Shown: positions 31,427 to 42,539 of the stretch, piece by piece | Numbering within the stretch: the first letter of the stretch is position 1 | Layout: every line of letters starts with the position of its first letter | Translations under genes and position numbers: made by a program | Assembly: GCA_949126835.1 (NCBI GenBank) | Contig: OX421493.1 | Span: 60,187,898-60,251,897 of the forward strand | Direction of reading: 5' to 3' | DNA: 64,000 nt | Source of the DNA: Anisus vortex | Lineage: Eukaryota; Mollusca; Gastropoda; Planorbidae | Notes under the pieces: model-generated | Told to the model about the DNA's origin: nothing | The model's input: only the letters and a program-made list of their open reading frames with translations | The model's database searches: none

Positions 31427-31810
31427 TTATGGGTACTCTTTTCTCACTTTCATTTCAACTGATTCGGCAGTTTCAGTAGGTGTGGTCAAGTCTGCCCAAG
31501 ACATTGTCTGGTCAGCGTTGGTAGTCGTCACAGCGAGTTTGACCTTGCCATTCAGATTGTTCGTCTTACAGTTCTTGAACCACCAACCCACTTTACTGGC
31601 GGCCGTACATGCTCCGGAACTTTTATCTTTGTCTGTGGCGCTAAAGGGCACCTTGTTGCTTTCCGCTAGGGAGTTGCTAAGATTGCCTTTATGTTCCCCA
31701 ATGTATAAAGTGAAGTGATCAGACTCGCTGCCAATTCGGAAATTAGCGTACTCGGCAAAATAGTATTTGCCTTTAAACATGACGTCAATCCTCAATGTAA
31801 ATTGTGTCCC
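31427..31810 (-). CDS. FBG-domain terminal exon, copy 3
   Basis: Intact, protein identical to copies 2, 4 and 5. Confidence 0.85.
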   Translation of the reverse strand, partial: GTQFTLRIDVMFKGKYYFAEYANFRIGSESDHFTLYIGEHKGNLSNSLAESNKVPFSATDKDKSSGACTAASKVGWWFKNCKTNNLNGKVKLAVTTTNADQTMSWADLTTPTETAESVEMKVRKEYP

Positions 31811-31819
31811 CTGAAAGAT

Positions 31820-32100
31820 GAAAATGTACACAAGTAACAATGACTAGATTTATGTACACAATAACAATGACTAGATTTTATGTACACAAGTAACTATGGC
31901 TAGATTTATGTACACAATAACAATGACTAGATTTATGTACACAATAACAATGACTAGATTTTATGTACACAGGTAACAATGGCTAGATTTTATGTACACA
32001 AGTAACAATGGCTAGATTTATGTACACAAGTAACAATGGTTAGATTTTATGTACACAGTAACAATGGCTAGATTTATGTACACAGTAACAATGGCTGGAT
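31820..32100 (-). repeat. Intron array, copy 3 (short form)
   Basis: Same organisation as the intron array in copy 1. Confidence 0.95.
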
Positions 32101-32213
32101 TTTATGTTCATTTCTTTGTATGAATCGTTGAGGCATTTTAGAATATGTTCAAAAAAAAGGTCAATAGCTAAGATTCTATATTTCAAATGTAATCAATTGA
32201 TAAACATATTTAC

Positions 32214-32333
32214 CTTCGCTAGATATGAAAGAAGATGATCAAACCCAATCCAGTAATCGCTACAGTATCGCCCAAAGCCTTTTTTGTAATCACGTAGTGG
32301 TCGATTAAATTGGTCAGTTGTGGTTATCTGTCT
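32214..32333 (-). CDS. FBG-domain penultimate exon, copy 3
   Basis: Same peptide and splice sites as copy 1, including the ATT codon. Confidence 0.78.
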
Positions 32334-33255
32334 CTACAGGTGATACATGTTATGATACAGGTGATGATACAGGTGAAACATGTGATACATGTGATGATAC
32401 AGGTGATAGAAGTGATACATGTGTTGATACAGGTGATACATATGGTGATGCAGGTGATACATGGGATGATACATGTGATGATGCAGGTGATGATACAGGT
32501 GAAACATGTGATACATGTGATGATACAGGTGATACAAGTGATACATGTGTTGATACAGGTGATACATATGGTGATGCAGGTGATACATGGGATAATACAT
32601 GTGATGATGCAGGTGATGATACATGTGATGATGCATGTGATGATACAGGTGATGATACAGGTGTTGATACAGGTGATACGTGTGATGATACAGGTTATAC
32701 ATGTAATGGAACAGGTGATGATATATGTGATAATACAGGTGATACATGTGAATGTGATACATGTGAATGTGATACAGGTGATATCGTTCAGGTGATACAT
32801 GTGATATCCTACAGGTGATACATGTCTTATCCTACTGGTGATATAGGTGATATCCTACATGTGATACAGGTGATATCCTACAAGTGATACAGGTTATAAA
32901 GGTGATATCCTAGTAAATCCTACAGGTGATGTCCTAGAGGTGATACGGGTGATTTAGGTGATATGTGAAACATGTGAATGTGATACAGGTGAAACAAGTG
33001 GTGATACAGATGATATCCTACAGTTGAGACGGGTGATACAGGTGATATCCTACATGTGATGCAGGCGATGCATGTGATACAGATGATATCCTACATGTGA
33101 TACAGGTGATATGTGATACAGGTGATACATGTGAATGTGATACAGGTGATACATGTGATACAGGTGATACATGTGAATGTGATACAGGTGATATCCTACA
33201 GGTGATATCCTACAGGTGATATCCTACAGGTGATACATGTGATAAAGGTGAGATC
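32334..33255 (+). repeat. GGTGATACA array, unit 3 (long form)
   Basis: Matches unit 1 almost base for base, apart from a few changes near 33140. Confidence 0.95.
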
Positions 33256-33283
33256 AAATAATGTTATGGAAACGTAATACTAA

Positions 33284-33528
33284 AATGGTAATGGTAATTT
33301 ATATAGCGCTTCTATCCATGCTATATTAGCATGCTCAGTGCGCTCTAGAAGACTATTAATCTGTGAGAGGTTTCACTGCTGCCGGTTAAGCGCATGTGAT
33401 AACAACTCAATATTAACGTCATCTAGTCCCAAAACTCCTGTAGGGCGACAGGGATCTGCCGGTGGCGGGGCTCGAACCCGCGACGTGTCAAGTGGTTTTT
33501 TGGTTGACAGTCTGGTGAGCTAACCGCC
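33284..33528 (-). repeat. tRNA-derived SINE at junction of units 3 and 4
   Basis: Same form as the SINE at 27505-27749. Confidence 0.85.
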
Positions 33529-34295
33529 ATGGCTCTCTCAGACAAAAAGGTTCCCGACCCCTGACCTAGATAGAAGATCATTACTGTCTAGGCCCAAAAC
33601 TTCTGCAGGGCGGCTGGGATTGGTCGGCGGTGGCTGCGATAGAACCAGGGGCGTTCGGTTGATAGTCCGGGGTACTAACCGCAGAACCAGCTGATTTCAC
33701 ATTTCTAAAGCTTGTGCCAATGCATGTGCCGGCTGAATATGCATGTAGCCCGCTGAATGTGCATGTAGCCCGCTGAATGTGCATGTAGCCCGCTGAATGT
33801 GTTTGAATATATAAGAGGTATATATACTAAAGTTAAGCTTAGCAAGTCTTTTTATACGTTGTTTCAAGCCCTTTGTTGAAAGTAAGAAATAAAAGACAAA
33901 CACTTTTAGAAAACTTATTTTATATACGGAATATTTTATAACAATATATAGGCCATAGATAACAATGTATAGACCATGGACAGAAAAACAATATACACAT
34001 GTTTTTTTTTATTTGTTTCATTTTATTGCAACTTTTTACAGTGTACAGTGTACAGTAGCCTTTGAAGTTTATTAGTGTTAGCTTTAAATACATTTTATAC
34101 TTTAAGGTACATTTATTAGAAAAGTTAATGTTGTAATACTTTTATTTTTTTTTTGTATATCAATCAAATACGGGGGTGGGGAGGGGGGGGGGGACAAAAA
34201 TAAATTTTAAAGGTAAGTATAAGGGAAATGAAAAGTACTATTGAAGAGTTCTTCAAACAACTATTTAGTCATTTTACAAGTTTGGACAAACTGAC

Positions 34296-34679
34296 TTATG
34301 GGTACTCTTTTCTCACTTTCATTTCAACTGATTCGGCAGTTTCAGTAGGTGTGGTCAAGTCTGCCCAAGACATTGTCTGGTCAGCGTTGGTAGTCGTCAC
34401 AGCGAGTTTGACCTTGCCATTCAGATTGTTCGTCTTACAGTTCTTGAACCACCAACCCACTTTACTGGCGGCCGTACATGCTCCGGAACTTTTATCTTTG
34501 TCTGTGGCGCTAAAGGGCACCTTGTTGCTTTCCGCTAGGGAGTTGCTAAGATTGCCTTTATGTTCCCCAATGTATAAAGTGAAGTGATCAGACTCGCTGC
34601 CAATTCGGAAATTAGCGTACTCGGCAAAATAGTATTTGCCTTTAAACATGACGTCAATCCTCAATGTAAATTGTGTCCC
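34296..34679 (-). CDS. FBG-domain terminal exon, copy 4
   Basis: Intact, protein identical to copies 2, 3 and 5. Confidence 0.85.
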   Translation of the reverse strand, partial: GTQFTLRIDVMFKGKYYFAEYANFRIGSESDHFTLYIGEHKGNLSNSLAESNKVPFSATDKDKSSGACTAASKVGWWFKNCKTNNLNGKVKLAVTTTNADQTMSWADLTTPTETAESVEMKVRKEYP

Positions 34680-34688
34680 CTGAAAGAT

Positions 34689-35165
34689 GAAAATGTACAC
34701 AAGTAACAATGACTAGATTTATGTACACAATAACAATGACTAGATTTTATGTACACAAGTAACTATGGCTAGATTTATGTACACAATAACAATGACTAGA
34801 TTTATGTACACAATAACAATGACTAGATTTTATGTACACAGGTAACAATGGCTAGATTTATGTACACAATAACAATGACTAGATTTTATGTACACAAGTA
34901 ACAATGGCTAGATTTATGTACACAAGTAACAATGACTAGATTTTATGTACACAAGTAACTATGGCTAGATTTATGTACACAATAACAATGACTAGATTTA
35001 TGTACACAATAACAATGACTAGATTTTATGTACACAAGTAACTATGGCTAGATTTATGTACACAATAACAATGACTAGATTTATGTACACAAGTAACAAT
35101 GGTTAGATTTTATGTACACAGTAACAATGGCTAGATTTATGTACACAGTAACAATGGCTGGATTT
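34689..35165 (-). repeat. Intron array, copy 4 (longer form)
   Basis: Matches the intron array of copy 2. Confidence 0.95.
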
Positions 35166-35276
35166 TATGTTCATTTCTTTGTATGAATCGTTGAGGCATT
35201 TTAGAATATGTTCAAAAAAAAGGTCAATAGCTAAGATTCTATATTTCAAATGTAATCAATTGATAAACATATTTAC

Positions 35277-35396
35277 CTTCGCTAGATATGAAAGAAGATG
35301 ATCAAACCCAATCCAGTAATCGCTACAGTATCGCCCAAAGCCTTTTTTGTAATCACGTAGTGGTCGATTAAATTGGTCAGTTGTGGTTATCTGTCT
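35277..35396 (-). CDS. FBG-domain penultimate exon, copy 4
   Basis: Same peptide and splice sites; it carries ATT like copies 1 and 3, unlike its partner copy 2. Confidence 0.78.
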
Positions 35397-36155
35397 CTAC
35401 AGGTGATACATGTTATGATACAGGTGATGATACAGGTGATAGATGTGATACATGTGATGATACAGGAGATAGAAGTGATACATGTGTTGATACAGGTGAT
35501 ACATATGGTGATGCAGGTGATACATGTGATGATACATGTGATGATACAGGTGTTGATACAGGTGTTGATACAGGTGATACGTGTGATGGAACAGGAGATG
35601 ATACATGTGATAATACAGGTGATACATGTGAATGTGATACATGTGAATGTGATACAGGTGATATCCTTCAGGTGATACATGTGATATCCTACAGGTGATA
35701 CATGTCTTATCCTACTGGTGATATAGGTGATATCCTACATGTGATACAGGTGATATCCTACAAGTGATACAGGTTATAAAGGTGATATCCTAGTAAATCC
35801 TACAGGTGATGTCCTAGAGGTGATACGGGTGATTTAGGTGATATGTGAAACATGTGAATGTGATACAGGTGAAACAAGTGGTGATACAGATGATATCCTA
35901 CAGTTGAGACGGGTGATACAGGTGATATCCTACATGTGATGCAGGCGATGCATGTGATACAGATGATATCCTACATGTGATACAGGTGATATGTGATACA
36001 GGTGATACATGTGAATGTGATAAAGATGATACATGTGAATGTGATACAGGTGATACATGTGAATGTGATACAGGTGATATCCTACAGGTGATACAGGTGA
36101 TATCCTACAGGTGATACAGGTGATATCCTAAAGGTGATACATGTGATAAAGGTGA
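35397..36155 (+). repeat. GGTGATACA array, unit 4 (short form)
   Basis: Matches unit 2. Confidence 0.95.
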
Positions 36156-36187
36156 GATCAAATAATGTTATGGAAACGTAATACTAA

Positions 36188-36438
36188 AATGGTAATGGTA
36201 ATGGTAATTTATATAGCGCTTCTATCCATGCTATATTAGCATGCTCAGTGCGCTCTAAAAGACTATTAATCTGTGAGAGGTTTCACTGCTGCCGGTTAAG
36301 CGCATGTGATAACAACTCAATATTAACGTCATCTAGTCCCAAAACTCCTGTAGGGCGACAGGGATCTGCCGGTGGCGGGGCTCGAACCCGCGACGTGTCA
36401 AGTGGTTTTTTGGTTGACAGTCTGGTGAGCTAACCGCC
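36188..36438 (-). repeat. tRNA-derived SINE at junction of units 4 and 5
   Basis: Same form as the SINE at 30410-30660. Confidence 0.85.
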
Positions 36439-37205
36439 ATGGCTCTCTCAGACAAAAAGGTTCCCGACCCCTGACCTAGATAGAAGATCATTACTGTCTA
36501 GGCCCAAAACTTCTGCAGGGCAGCTGGGATTGGTCGGCGGTGGCTGCGATAGAACCAGGGGCGTTCGGTTGATAGTCCGGGGTACTAACCGCAGAACCAG
36601 CTGATTTCACATTTCTAAAGCTTGTGCCTTTGCATGTGCCGGCTGAATATGCATGTAGCCCGCTGAATGTGCATGTAGCCCGCTGAATGTGCATGTAGCC
36701 CGCTGAATGTGTTTGAATATATAAGAGGTATATATACTAAAGTTAAGCTTAGCAAGTCTTTTTATACGTTGTTTCAAGCCCTTTGTTGAAAGTAAGAAAT
36801 AAAAGACAAACACTTTTAGAAAACTTATTTTATATACGGAATATTTTATAACAATATATAGGCCATAGATAACAATGTATAGACCATGGACAGAAAAACA
36901 ATATACACATGTTTTTTTTTATTTGTTTCATTTTATTGCAACTTTTTACAGTGTACAGTGTACAGTAGCCTTTGAAGTTTATTAGTGTTAGCTTTAAATA
37001 CATTTTATACTTTAAGGTACATTTATTAGAAAAGTTAATGTTGTAATACTTTTATTTTTTTTTTTTGTATATCAATCAAATACGGGGGTGGGGAGGGGGG
37101 GAGACAAAAATAAATTTTAAAGGTAAGTATAAGGGAAATGAAAAGTACTATTGAAGAGTTCTTCAAACAACTATTTAGTCATTTTACAAGTTTGGACAAA
37201 CTGAC

Positions 37206-37589
37206 TTATGGGTACTCTTTTCTCACTTTCATTTCAACTGATTCGGCAGTTTCAGTAGGTGTGGTCAAGTCTGCCCAAGACATTGTCTGGTCAGCGTTGG
37301 TAGTCGTCACAGCGAGTTTGACCTTGCCATTCAGATTGTTCGTCTTACAGTTCTTGAACCACCAACCCACTTTACTGGCGGCCGTACATGCTCCGGAACT
37401 TTTATCTTTGTCTGTGGCGCTAAAGGGCACCTTGTTGCTTTCCGCTAGGGAGTTGCTAAGATTGCCTTTATGTTCCCCAATGTATAAAGTGAAGTGATCA
37501 GACTCGCTGCCAATTCGGAAATTAGCGTACTCGGCAAAATAGTATTTGCCTTTAAACATGACGTCAATCCTCAATGTAAATTGTGTCCC
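37206..37589 (-). CDS. FBG-domain terminal exon, copy 5
   Basis: Intact, protein identical to copies 2-4. Confidence 0.85.
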   Translation of the reverse strand, partial: GTQFTLRIDVMFKGKYYFAEYANFRIGSESDHFTLYIGEHKGNLSNSLAESNKVPFSATDKDKSSGACTAASKVGWWFKNCKTNNLNGKVKLAVTTTNADQTMSWADLTTPTETAESVEMKVRKEYP

Positions 37590-37598
37590 CTGAAAGAT

Positions 37599-37935
37599 GA
37601 AAATGTACACAAGTAACAATGACTAGATTTATGTACACAATAACAATGACTAGATTTTATGTACACAAGTAACTATGGCTAGATTTATGTACACAATAAC
37701 AATGACTAGATTTATGTACACAATAACAATGACTAGATTTTATGTACACAGGTAACAATGGCTAGATTTATGTACACAATAACAATGACTAGATTTTATG
37801 TACACAAGTAACAATGGCTAGATTTATGTACACAAGTAACAATGGCTAGATTTTATGTACACAAATAACAATGGCTAGATTTTTATGTACACAATAACAA
37901 TGGTTAGATTTTATGTACACAGTAACAATGGCTGG
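37599..37935 (-). repeat. Intron array, copy 5
   Basis: Starts like the array of copies 2 and 4 and then takes its own form. Confidence 0.95.
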
Positions 37936-38050
37936 ATTTTATGTTCATTTCTTTGTATGAATCGTTGAGGCATTTTAGAATATGTTCAAAAAAAAGGTCA
38001 ATAGCTAAGATTCTATATTTCAAATGTAATCAATTGATAAACATATTTAC

Positions 38051-38170
38051 CTTCGCTAGATATGAAAGAAGATGATCAAACCCGATCCAGTAATCGCTAC
38101 AGTATCGCCCAAAGCCTTTTTTGTAATCACGTAGTGGTCGATTAAATTGGTCAGTTGTGGTTATCTGTCT
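38051..38170 (-). CDS. FBG-domain penultimate exon, copy 5
   Basis: Same peptide and splice sites as the other copies, with the ATC codon. It is the copy nearest to the upstream part of any such gene on this strand. Confidence 0.78.
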
Positions 38171-39040
38171 CTACAGGTGATACATGTTATGATACAGGTG
38201 ATGATACAGGTGAAACATGTGATACATGTGATGATACAGGTGATAGAAGTGATACATGTGTTGATACAGGTGATACATATGGTGATGCAGGTGATACATG
38301 GGATGATACATGTGATGATGCAGGTGATGATACAGGTGATGATACATGTGTTGATACAGGTGATACGTGTGATGATACAGGTGATACATGTAATGGAACA
38401 TGTGATGATACAGGTGATGATACATGTGATAATACAGGTGATACATGTGAATGTGATACATATGAATGTGATACAGGTAATATCCTTCAGGTGATACAGG
38501 TAATATCCTTCAGGTGATACAGGTAATACAGGTGATACATGTGATATCCTACAGGTGATATCCTACAATTGATACAGGTGATATCCTACAAGTGATACAG
38601 GTTATATAGGTGATATCCTACTTGTGATACAGGTGATATCCTAGTAAATCCTACAGGTGATATCCTAGAGGTGATGCGGTTGATACAGGTGATATGTGAA
38701 ACATGTGAATGTGATACAGGTGAAACAAGTGGTGATACAGGTGATACAGATGATATCCTACAGTTGAGACGGGTGATAAAGATGATACAGGTGATATCCT
38801 ACATGTGATGCAGGCGATGCATGTGATACAGATGATATCCTACATGTGATACAGGTGATATGTGATACAGGTGATACATGTGAATGTGATAAAGATGATA
38901 CATGTGAATGTGATACAGGTGATACATGTGAATGTGATACAGGTGATATCCTACATGTGATACAGGTGATATCCTACAGGTGATATCCTACAGGGGATAC
39001 ATGTGATAAAGGTGATACATGTGATACAGGTGAGATCAAA
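38171..39040 (+). repeat. GGTGATACA array, unit 5
   Basis: About 0.87 kb with an arrangement of its own (extra CAGGTAATA units). Confidence 0.95.
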
Positions 39041-39121
39041 TAACGTTATGGAAACGTAATACTAAAAGAATGCTACACTTAGTGTTTTAAGCATCTTATA
39101 GATAACTTAATTTGTATTATA

Positions 39122-39314
39122 TAATAATAATGTCTATTTATATAGCGCTTCTATCTGTTATTAAATTGAGCATGCTCAGTGCGCTCTTGGAACAAATTGC
39201 AGTGGCAGATGTAAGGCACAAGCCACTAGCCAAAGAGATAGGTCTTTAAACGCTTTTTAAAAGACTCTTTTGTCTCAGAATCTCTCAGTGTCTGGGTCAA
39301 TCTGGTCCATAAAG
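39122..39314 (-). repeat. LINE 3' end, minus strand
   Basis: TTTATATAGCGCTTCT and AGCATGCTCAGTGCGCTCT form the shared SINE/LINE 3' tail. The body continues into coding sequence at 39782-40085 after removal of the insert at 39315-39770. Confidence 0.6.
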
Positions 39315-39770
39315 ACACTTCTGTACCCATGGGCCTCAAAGTTGGCGAAGTGTGTAAACCGCCGATACTTTTCCATTAAGAATACACCGGCGGGCGAACG
39401 CATGGGGGACAGCCCCCGCAGCGGGTCCGAGATCTATTGGCAGTACACGGGGTCTCGGTGGGGAGGAAGCAATGGACGCTGCAATCCCGTCTCGAGAACC
39501 GCCTGGATGCCTATACCTATTGTAAAGGATTTGTGCTACCGGGTGACAGTGCCGTTATATGGGCGAGCCACCACGATAATGATCCTTAGGGGAACCCGTA
39601 GTGAACGATCGCTGTGCTGCGGAAACCTTCGCTGTTACACGGCACGCCAAGCTTTCGGCGTGTCGAGGGGTGGCTAAAGCCCGGACAGAGATTGCTCAAT
39701 CCTAAGCGTTACGCCCTGGACATAAGAGCCGAAAGGCTCGTCCAGGTTTTTTTTTTAGACCTTTTAATTC
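39315..39770. mobile_element. 456-bp dispersed repeat of unknown class, copy 1
   Basis: It is flanked by the 11-bp direct repeat GGTCCATAAAG (39304-39314 and 39771-39781), so it is an insertion into the LINE fragment. It contains CGCCGGCGGGCGAACGCATG-like GC-rich sequence. At its right end it has a hairpin (GAGCCGAAAGGCTC inside CCTGGAC/GTCCAGG) followed by ten T. Related copies are at 46330-46445 and 63565-64000. I recognise no protein; the 135-codon frame through it is not conserved between copies. Confidence 0.75.
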
Positions 39771-39781
39771 GGTCCATAAAG

Positions 39782-40085
39782 AAGGCGCCACAGATTCAAA
39801 TGAGCGCACTCCTAGGTACTTTTGTTTGTGTCCAGCCACACTGGGAATTTTAAGGACTGCGAATGTGATGAAGAGTGCAGTTCCATTGAGGGCGCGTACT
39901 TTAATATCAGTTCTTGAAAGTAGGAAGGAGCAGTGCCGTTTTTACATCCGTACGTAAGGGAAATAATTTTGTGATTTATTCGCTTCAGTACCGGGAGCCA
40001 GTGGAGATCCATTAGAACAAGCAAGATATGATCCTGGCTACGCGTTCTGCACCCTCTGGAGTCTCTGCAACTGGTTCTGAACAAA
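39782..40085 (-). pseudogene. LINE ORF2 C-terminal fragment
   Basis: The minus strand reads LHWLPVLKRINHKII and APSYFQELILKYAPS, matching the conserved LHWLPVxxRIxyK and APxYLxELI motifs near the end of many LINE ORF2 proteins. Confidence 0.75.
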
Positions 40086-40311
40086 CCCCACAGCTAACCC
40101 AGGGCGCGTAGATGAAACAAACAAACCGTGACCATAGCACAGTCAGTTTATTATCAATAAAAGACTATTTATATATATGTTTATATATATATAAAGATAT
40201 ATATAAAGATAAGTGTATGTATGTGCGTGTGTATTTGTGTACGTGTTTCTATATGTAATGGTTTATATCGCGGAGAAAATTTCAAAAAAGGAAATTTAAC
40301 CCTTTCAAGTT
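40086..40311. other. Short interval without genes
   Basis: TATATATA-rich sequence at 40170-40215 and nothing else I can name. Confidence 0.4.
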
Positions 40312-40645
40312 CATTGACTACTGCAACGGCTCTGAATACTTCATTGACTACTGTAACGGCTATGAATACTTCATTGACTACTGAAACGGCTATGAATACT
40401 ACATTGACTACTGAAACGGCTATGAATACTACATTGACTACTGAAACGGCTATGAATACTACATTGACTACTGAAACGGCTATGAATACTACATTGACTA
40501 CTGAAACGGCTCTGAAGACTTCATTGACTACTGAAACAGCTCTGAATACTTCATTGACTGCTGAAACGGCTATGAATACTTCATTGACTACTGAAACGGC
40601 TATGAATATTTCATTGACTACTGAAACGACTATGAATATTTCCTA
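40312..40645 (+). repeat. 30-bp minisatellite, 11 copies
   Basis: The unit is CATTGACTACTGAAACGGCT plus ATGAATACTT. Being a multiple of three it stays open (TTETAMNT repeats), but nothing supports a gene. Confidence 0.95.
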
Positions 40646-41154
40646 TTTCTTTGAACTATTCCCTATCGGACAGAAATAAAATGATTCAGGCCTACTTGAA
40701 TTATAAGCCATCCACCGTAATCCGTTTTTGCATCACAGAGGAAGTTGGTAGATGACCAAGTAAACTGAACAATGGCGTACTTCACTGTAAAGGACATATA
40801 CTTTGTGCAACACCGCATCTGATAGTCAGATAAAAAATAAAGAACATTAAAATTTTACATACAATGATATTTTAAAAATTTTTACTCAAAAAGTGGAATA
40901 AAGTTCTTTGGTTAAATGTTATTATATAACCTGCTGTTATGAAAGTCAAATTGGCGATTATAATGACAAGTATAAAAACAATCAAAAAGATAAAACGTAC
41001 AAAAATTATATAATATGTTAGAAGTAGAATTATATAATATGTTAGAAGTAGGCCTATATTCCAAGGTTTTTCCGTCCATCCTTATACTTTTCTTTTCATA
41101 ACGTTTATACTAACCTTGTTTAATGGCATATTAGTGATAAGTCTATTTAGTCTA
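40646..41154. other. AT-rich interval, no gene seen
   Basis: It includes two copies of TTATATAATATGTTAGAAGTA near 41005-41050 and no coding signal. Confidence 0.4.
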
Positions 41155-41445
41155 TGTCTTTAAGTCATTTAGACATTTGTATTGGTCATTTAGACATTGG
41201 TATTGATCATTTAGACATTTGTATCGGTCATTTAGACATTGGTATTGGTCATTTAGACATTTGCATTGGTCATTTAGACATTTGTAATGGTCGTTTAGAC
41301 ATTTGTATTGGTCATTTAGACATTTGTATTGGTCATTTAGACATTTGTATTGGTCATTTAGACATTTGTATTGGTCATTTAGACATTTGTATTGGTCATT
41401 TAGACATTTGTATTGGTCATTTTGACATTTGTATTGGTCATTAAA
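41155..41445 (+). repeat. 21-bp minisatellite, about 13 copies
   Basis: The unit is GTCATTTAGACATTTGTATT plus G. Confidence 0.95.
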
Positions 41446-41786
41446 TTTGAGAGATAATTAGGTGTATTTTTTTTTTAAAAATCGTTGGCTAAATTTAGGC
41501 TCAATAATAAAAAAAATCCGCTTAAATAAAATGGCTGCTAGTTAGCGCTCTTGGTCCTGGTCATCGCTTCGCTGTCCAATGGCTGCGAGAGATACGCCCA
41601 TAGACCAACTGGTCAATTGTCATAGGGGTCGGGCCTAGTCACTGATATGTTAGAGGGAGTCGTCAGTACCGACATAGTTCTTCTGGCCTTTTGTCTACAA
41701 TCTACAAGGATGATAACTAATGGGGAGGGGGATGCCATATATAAAAAGCGATAGTACTTTGTAGTTTGAAACACATAAGCTGTGGC
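41446..41786. other. Interval with no recognised feature
   Basis: Unique-looking sequence; no supported gene. Confidence 0.35.
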
Positions 41787-42200
41787 TGCTGGCACACCTG
41801 GGTGGCACACAGTGATTGGCACACCTGGGTGGCACACAGTGATTGGCACACCTGGGTGGCACACAGTGATTGGCACACCTGGGTGGCACACAGTGATTGG
41901 CACACCTGGGTGGCACACAGTGATTGGCACACCTGGGTGGTACACAGTGATTGGCACACCTGGGTGGCACACAGTGATTGGCACACCTGGGTGGCACACA
42001 GTGATTGGCACACCTGGGTGGCACACAGTGATTGGCACACCTGGGTGGCACACAGTGATTGGCACACCTGGGTGGCACACAGTGATTGGCACACCTGGGT
42101 GGCACACAGTGATTGGCACACCTGGGTGGCACACAGCGATTGGCACACCTGGGTGGCACACAGCGATTGGCACATCTGGCTGGCATACTGTGGCTGGCGT
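41787..42200 (+). repeat. 27-bp minisatellite, about 15 copies
   Basis: The unit is GGCACACCTGGGTGGCACAC plus AGTGATT. All frames on both strands stay open because the unit is a multiple of three. Confidence 0.96.
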
Positions 42201-42539
42201 ACTTGGGTGGTAAACAGTGACTAATTCTAAACGTATTCTAAAAGTATTCCAATACCATTAATTACCCAGTGTCATTCAAATGACAGCTGTTGAGCTATTC
42301 AGTAGGTAAAGAGAAAAACTTACATTGGATTTAATACAGTTTGCGGCAGCTTGAGCATCAACTGGTAACACATCATGAGTTTGGAAATAAATGGGACAAG
42401 TCAACAAAATAAAATATATTGTAAATAGATACTGTGTGAAAGTAAGCTAGATGGATAAATAGATGCATGACTAGGTGGATAGAAAATACGTTTAATGTTT
42501 AATTAATATATAGGCCTAGTCAATACACATTTAATTTTA

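Larger units (their letters stand above)
30661..33528 (-). repeat. Tandem unit 3 (2.87 kb, A type)
   Basis: Array structure matches unit 1; the start (TGCCTTTGCATG near 30848) matches unit 5. Confidence 0.95.
33529..36438 (-). repeat. Tandem unit 4 (2.91 kb, B type)
   Basis: Matches unit 2 at an offset of about 5779 bp. Confidence 0.95.
36439..39066 (-). repeat. Tandem unit 5 (last copy, no right-hand SINE)
   Basis: Similarity to the other units ends at ACGTAATACTAAAA (39066). There the other units continue into the SINE, but unit 5 runs into different sequence. Confidence 0.9.

Noticed and set aside
39720..39760. Hammerhead-type ribozyme at the hairpin end of the dispersed repeat.
   Set aside because: The required CTGATGA core is absent; only a simple hairpin with an oligo-T run is present.
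40221..40679. 152-codon frame with TTETAMNT repeats, mucin-like at first sight.
   Set aside because: No signal peptide, splice site or conserved flank; the period of 30 bp keeps any frame open.
41613..42224. Repeat proteins such as CHPGVPITV or WHTWVAHSD.
   Set aside because: All six frames stay open because the period is 27 bp; there is no gene context.
42322..42391. Minus-strand peptide CPIYFQTHDVLPVDAQAAAN with a perfect GTAAGT donor, looking like the start of a C-type-lectin-type exon.
   Set aside because: No acceptor keeps this frame, and joining it in phase 1 to the signal exon at 43648 gives a stop. It may be real but cannot be supported.
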